Source of the DNA: Candidatus Omnitrophota bacterium
GTDB lineage: Bacteria > Omnitrophota > Gorgyraeia > Zapsychrales > Zapsychraceae
Length of the DNA: 8,221 nucleotides
Reading direction: 5' to 3'
Assembly: GCA_018062515.1 (NCBI GenBank)
Contig: JAGOSC010000077.1
Coordinates: 1 to 8,221, forward strand
Below the pieces are notes generated by a model. That model was not told the DNA's origin and ran no database searches. It was given only the letters and a program-made list of their open reading frames with translations. Below, in pieces: positions 6,701 to 8,221 of the stretch (position 1 is its first letter; every line of letters starts with the position of its first letter). Both the position numbers and the translations under genes were made by a program.

Positions 6701-8221
6701 GCAAGATTAAAATCATATTTTCTGAGATGAAGATGAGCATTTATTTTTTGGAAAACGCCTCGAGAAAAATACTGATTAATAAAATTGGCATAAGCAATAT
6801 TCACCGGCATCTCAAAATATTGATTCGAGCTTCCAATAGTGCTGTTTTGCCCAAGACTATATGGTAAAAATTTATAGTTCTTCAATTCATTATCCACTAA
6901 ACCAACAGAATTGACGGCGTACGGATGTTCATTAATAGTTTGGACTAATTTTTTCGTACTTAATTGAGAATAAGCAGCCTGCAGTCTTTTAGGAAAGAAC
7001 TTTCCAATATCTGCGTTTAACCGAACTGCAGTGAAAGGAAGCACGACTGATTCTGTGACTAAAGCACCATTCTTTGTTCTATCTACCGTAAATTTCCAAA
7101 CCAAATTTTTGCCATCAGTACCAACAAAAGCTTGAGGGAATTGTCTGGACGTATGTTTTTCTAATCCCTCAACAGCTATCATTGTTTCCGCGAACAATGC
7201 TGTATTTATCGAATGTTCATTATCACCGATTAACTGAGCGCCGATTTCCGGGCCCTGCCATACTCCATTAACTGTAGGAAATTGGTCCATTCTGTGTTGA
7301 AACCCACTGACAAGGCCCGTGAGACTCCCAAATTTATGATGAGCTAACGCAGACTCTATGTCATTTATTTCAACATTTTCCGGTATAATTTCCCGCCCTC
7401 GTCCTTCTTTAGCCGATGTAATGTGAAGTTTTGATTCTCGTGGAGACTTTTCAAACGAAGTTACAACCAACTGATCAAATTTTGACTGAACATTTTCATT
7501 CCTCAGCATGTTCTGCACTTCCGTCGGAAACATTGTGAATTTATCAAGCGTGAATAAATCTCGATCCGCTCGAGCTAAATTTACAATTAAAGGTTCTAAT
7601 TTTTCTAATTCTTCTCCATTATAATCTCCCATGAAAACCTTCATTAATTCTTCTTCACCCAATGCAGCTGCTTTCGTTAAAGTAATTTCCATTATTAAGT
7701 CTTGGGCATATTTACTTTTTAAGTCTACTACTCCTATTTTTTCATACCCATTTCCATCCTTAATCACTTCATTGATACTATCAACGGTGTCCAGATTCAT
7801 CAAAGAAGCCAAATGAAACGCCGCGCTACTCGCCTCACTACTCATTTTAACTGATGATAAGGCCTCATAACTATTGAACGCCTCCGGATTTTTTTCTCTA
7901 ATGAGTAGAATCTCCTTTACAATAACAGGAATTTGTTCCACATCAACTTGGCCAACAAAGGCATCTCTGATTTTCTGCTTTTGAGCAATACCTAATTTAA
8001 CAACGGCCATGTCATTTTTAGCTTTTTGTGCTGTTTGAATATCAGGACTTTTTGCCTCTTCTGAGAGAATAGCTATACGAGCTTCACCTTCTCTACGCTG
8101 TCGTGGAGTGACAATCCCTTTGATAAATTCCGGCTGTTGTCTTCGTACATATTTATCTAATCCATAAATAACTTCAGGACTGCTCCCTATCAACGACGCG
8201 AATGTACTCGTCCCCTTATAC
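1..8221 (-). CDS. Giant multidomain protein, internal fragment (at least 2,740 residues, both ends missing)
   Basis: One minus-strand frame stays open across the whole window: no TAA, TAG or TGA in 2,740 codons, which cannot be chance in AT-rich DNA. No start or stop is visible, so the full protein is longer. I do not recognise the protein as a whole. Domain order from the N-terminal side: helical region (1-600), Ser/Thr/Asn/Pro linker with basic tail (about 601-840), degenerate GGDEF-like segments (841-1257), alpha/beta region (1258-1496), Pro/Ser/Thr linker (1497-1640), repeated module (1641-1840), zincin core with HERTH (1971-1975), second module copy and linkers (2001-2245), helical domain and a second zincin core with HEWGH (2569-2573). 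I find no cysteine and no convincing membrane segment of 20 residues. Neighbouring genes are unseen. A multidomain, possibly exported giant protein is the most economical reading; its function is unknown. Confidence 0.96.
754..1485 (-). other. Helical domain preceding the C-terminal-side zincin (residues 2246-2489)
   Basis: Nearly all of this stretch reads as amphipathic helices with Lys/Glu/Asp/Arg faces (for example EKANKLVGNETHVILDIAQKAL around 2279-2300, EAVEINQRAFDRQRDTLI 2343-2360, and PLTEDQYSRIAQIYNDHF 2368-2385). It resembles the helical N-terminal lobes that often precede metallopeptidase cores. It ends in AREYFSAKYGIALEIP (2462-2477), a likely helix-strand entering the peptidase fold. 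No specific family was recognised. Confidence 0.4.
1486..1740 (-). other. Short helical segment and Gly/Pro/Asn/Gln linker (residues 2161-2245)
   Basis: Residues 2166-2195 contain a strand and a moderately hydrophobic helix (VGLTTAVLINYIQAKID, 2181-2197) that is too short and interrupted for a confident membrane span. Residues 2222-2242 (ADGPQQGKNNPPSVGQGAS region) are a flexible Gly/Pro/Gln linker before the C-terminal-side helical domain. Confidence 0.45.
1816..1872 (-). repeat. Small tandem repeat, D-x-A-N-L-T-G
   Basis: DRANLTGS (2118-2125) and DSANLTGG (2128-2135) are spaced ten residues (30 bp) apart. The DNA copies 1821-1839 and 1851-1869 match at 14 of 19 bases. It lies in the flexible stretch after the TATEKP linker. 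Confidence 0.5.
1891..1931 (-). repeat. 41-bp linker repeat, copy 2 (TATEKP segment)
   Basis: This is the partner of 2773-2813. It encodes ATEKPTDVAMIGQ around residues 2098-2110. The identity extends through synonymous positions, which points to relatively recent duplication or conversion rather than only protein-level constraint. Confidence 0.75.
2158..2220 (-). repeat. Diverged module repeat (VMAQ-x-T), copy B
   Basis: Residues 2001-2021 (ALASIKGEDDVDVMAQKTV and on), partner of 3127-3192. It begins directly at the end of the HERTH zincin helix. Confidence 0.45.
2206..2700 (-). other. Internal zinc-metallopeptidase (zincin) core with HERTH motif (residues 1841-2005)
   Basis: The HExxH helix is LLSIKIAHERTHLI (1964-1977). 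His1971 and His1975 would bind zinc and Glu1972 would be the catalytic base (2296-2310). Upstream is the expected edge strand, GVIVVNRNEIEAL (1943-1955), preceded by NETNDMALALGS, which recalls the N-A-F-x-x-G-G strand before HExxH in M48-type peptidases. Downstream, LEDETKAYENTYKAL (1988-2002) supplies a likely third ligand, Glu1991, in an E-x-x-A-Y helix as in gluzincins. All key residues are present, so it could be active. The family is uncertain; a substrate cannot be inferred. A DNA-level promoter or separate start was not found, so this is a domain, not its own gene. Confidence 0.65.
2773..2813 (-). repeat. 41-bp linker repeat, copy 1 (TATEKP segment)
   Basis: It aligns without gaps to 1891-1931, with 35 of 41 identical bases and 22 of 23 over the core. 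It encodes ATEKPIDAAVLGQ around residues 1804-1816. The copies lie 882 bp apart, in the same reading frame. Confidence 0.75.
2821..3300 (-). other. Module copy A (residues 1641-1800), unrecognised
   Basis: The order is: helix (1661-1680), NDADFAVMAQETLNQ (1684-1698), a strand pair PLIEIKKDGKIVEVKAD (1701-1717), then helices rich in Asn/Leu (1728-1795), ending at the TATEKP linker. The same order (ASIK..D..VMAQ.T..Q, strands, TATEKP linker) occurs again at residues 2001-2105, so this looks like a diverged duplicated module. Function unknown. Confidence 0.45.
3127..3192 (-). repeat. Diverged module repeat (VMAQ-x-T), copy A
   Basis: Residues 1677-1698 (ASLIIVKNDADFAVMAQETL and on) align with residues 2001-2021: A-S-x-I-x-x-x-D-x-D-x-x-VMAQ-x-T-x-x-Q. 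Both copies are followed by a strand pair and then the TATEKP linker. Confidence 0.45.
3340..3444 (-). repeat. Pro-rich linker repeat (IDxxVLP...PLSLxNN), copy 2
   Basis: Residues 1593-1627 begin IDKAVLPTLQNTIIP and end PLSLGNNET. Partner of 6019-6099. The two large linkers therefore share an origin although they are about 2.6 kb apart. Confidence 0.5.
3494..3522 (-). repeat. Linker repeat TIT-x-x-IPV, copy 2
   Basis: Partner of 3683-3711, encoding TITQKIPVTSSTSTT (1567-1581) in the same Pro/Ser/Thr-rich linker. Confidence 0.55.
3683..3711 (-). repeat. Linker repeat TIT-x-x-IPV, copy 1
   Basis: It aligns to 3494-3522 with 22 of 29 identical bases, 189 bp away and in frame. It encodes TITKQIPVVSESVSTT (1504-1519). 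Confidence 0.55.
3733..4449 (-). other. Unrecognised alpha/beta region (residues 1258-1496)
   Basis: The region begins with a charged stretch VVKVYEKKVAEDVRIAF (1274-1290), then strand-rich segments around 1328-1375 (for example SGNVVAYKFDVSKM, 1361-1374). A helical bundle spans 1398-1450 (LSDEKFEGIQTQLVNYIND and following), and a strand pair DPAAFV...GDLVAVKVESS (1464-1487) closes it. The D-x-F...G-x-[IL]-V-x-V-K pattern at the end resembles the start of the module at 1677-1720. No catalytic motif was recognised. Confidence 0.4.
4450..4863 (-). other. Degenerate GGDEF-like segment 3 (residues 1120-1257)
   Basis: This is the clearest of the three. It has a helix (1133-1148), a strand AVINWVVVNMKLMN (1154-1167) where the DxDxFKxxN strand would be, and a helix (1172-1185). 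The hairpin FVASLDSDDVYLTGKN (1188-1203) has DSDDV at the GGDEF position (4630-4644). A helix (1206-1220), a strand KIAFSGSVVSMND (1228-1240) like the S-x-G-V-A strand, and DADTAFKTAKNL (1243-1254), very like the A-D-x-A-x-Y-x-A-K helix, follow in the right order. The metal-binding Asp and the double Gly are absent, so a structural or binding role is more likely than cyclase activity. Confidence 0.4.
4966..5235 (-). other. GGDEF-like segment 2, possibly partial (residues 996-1085)
   Basis: IYEDNDGTFVVFERF (999-1013) again has the shape of a GGDEF hairpin, with NDGTF in place of the signature (5200-5214). It is followed by a helix (1021-1039), a strand IGLTVVARDAKR (1041-1052) and a terminal helix AQNIYREARTRLAGK (1071-1085) resembling the C-terminal A-x-x-x-Y-x-x-A-K helix of GGDEF domains. 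The first half is short or merged with segment 1, so this may be the second half of one stretched domain rather than a separate copy. No catalytic residues remain. Confidence 0.3.
5236..5700 (-). other. Degenerate GGDEF/nucleotidyl-cyclase-like segment 1 (residues 841-995)
   Basis: A strand VGMVAFTSDIKG (881-892) carries an Asp like the first metal-binding Asp of the cyclase fold. A helix (900-917) follows, then GRIARGNNGEIMFVVPS (919-935), which matches the position and hydrophobic pattern of the GGDEF beta-hairpin (R-x-G-G-D-E-F-x-x-x-x-P). NNGEI stands at the signature (5434-5448). Then comes a helix (939-951) and a strand ISLQYGFGKVSF (954-965), like the post-signature strand. Without the double Gly and the acidic pair, diguanylate cyclase activity is unlikely. 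Class III cyclase-like folds (FTDI...GD pattern) are an alternative. The assignment rests on pattern reading only. Confidence 0.35.
5701..5820 (-). other. Strongly basic segment (residues 801-840)
   Basis: Fifteen of 40 residues are Lys or Arg, with clusters KRAMPKRRLRTKK (808-820) and KLKKYKTKS (832-840), and no acidic residue except Glu806. It sits directly between the Ser/Asn-rich linker and the first GGDEF-like segment. It could bind nucleic acid or acidic polymers, be a cleavage-prone site, or be a charged linker; the sequence does not decide between these. Confidence 0.55.
5821..6240 (-). other. Low-complexity Ser/Thr/Asn/Pro-rich linker (residues 661-800)
   Basis: The segment is dominated by Ser, Thr, Asn, Pro and Met with few charges, for example SSNQTSSSNNN (750-760) and NNSSENYNDSS (781-791). 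This composition is typical of flexible, disordered spacers between folded domains of exported or surface proteins. It contains a Pro-rich stretch (708-734) that recurs in the second large linker at residues 1593-1627. It separates the helical N-terminal-side region from the GGDEF-like region. Confidence 0.7.
6019..6099 (-). repeat. Pro-rich linker repeat (IDxxVLP...PLSLxNN), copy 1
   Basis: Residues 708-734 read IDSSVLPSIINFS followed by APFLTMPLSLNNST. The copy at 1593-1627 shares ID-x-x-VLP, a run of Ile/Pro, and PLSL-x-NN-x-T, with an eight-residue length difference in the middle. Part of it (6079-6100 against 3424-3445) is still similar at DNA level, 17 of 22 bases. Confidence 0.5.
6421..8220 (-). 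other. N-terminal-side helical region of the giant protein (residues 1-600), unrecognised
   Basis: This part reads as amphipathic helices with short strands. Residues 21-120 are charged and Lys/Glu/Arg-rich (for example VKEILLIREKNPEAF at 101-115). Residues 181-250 are acidic and helical. Residues 281-440 are mixed alpha/beta, with QAFVGTDGKNLVWKF at 363-377 forming a likely strand-turn-strand. Residues 495-575 form Leu-rich helical hairpins (LTLWTLASRFDIALILADQSA, then YDALLLKLLKLNY) resembling solenoid or TPR-like packing without a clear TPR consensus. No catalytic motif was recognised. No upstream stop is visible and no ribosome-binding site marks a start, so the protein probably begins beyond the right edge. 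Confidence 0.5.

Noticed and set aside
6421..8220. A start codon inside the window (several in-frame ATG, for example at residue 141)
   Set aside because: The frame is open to the right edge with coding-like sequence before each ATG, and no clear ribosome-binding site was seen. The true start most likely lies outside the window.

Overview
The whole window lies inside one gene. On the minus strand, the frame whose codons begin at position 8220 and run down to position 1 has no stop codon in 2,740 consecutive codons. The protein enters at the right edge (N-terminal side) and leaves at the left edge (C-terminal side) with neither a start nor a stop in view. I read every codon of this frame. Residue n below occupies positions 8221-3n to 8223-3n. 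There are no intergenic stretches, RNA genes, CRISPR arrays or mobile elements. Open frames on the other strand, and in other frames of this strand, are shadows of this gene.

Layout along the protein: residues 1-600 (8220 to 6421) are mostly helical and unrecognised, ending in a helical-repeat-like stretch. Residues 601-840 are a Ser/Thr/Asn/Pro-rich linker with a very basic end. Residues 841-1257 hold two or three segments that look like degenerate GGDEF (nucleotidyl-cyclase fold) domains without the catalytic signature. Residues 1258-1496 are an alpha/beta region, followed by a second Pro/Ser/Thr-rich linker (1497-1640). Residues 1641-1840 are a module partly repeated later. Residues 1841-2005 carry a zinc-metallopeptidase core with HERTH and a downstream Glu. 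Residues 2001-2245 contain the second copy of the module and further linkers. Residues 2246-2740 are a helical domain leading into a second zincin core with HEWGH and a Glu far downstream, running off the window.

The modules are tied together by short repeated linker segments, some still similar at DNA level. My translation contains no cysteine. Two protease cores, low-complexity linkers and absence of cysteine suggest, by inference only, an exported or surface-acting multidomain giant protein that may process itself or other proteins.

Organism: moderately AT-rich DNA, an intronless giant frame, the standard genetic code and GGDEF-like segments suggest a bacterium. Recurrent D-x-A-hydrophobic segments and giant genes recall Omnitrophota, but no taxonomic marker is present, so this is a weak inference.
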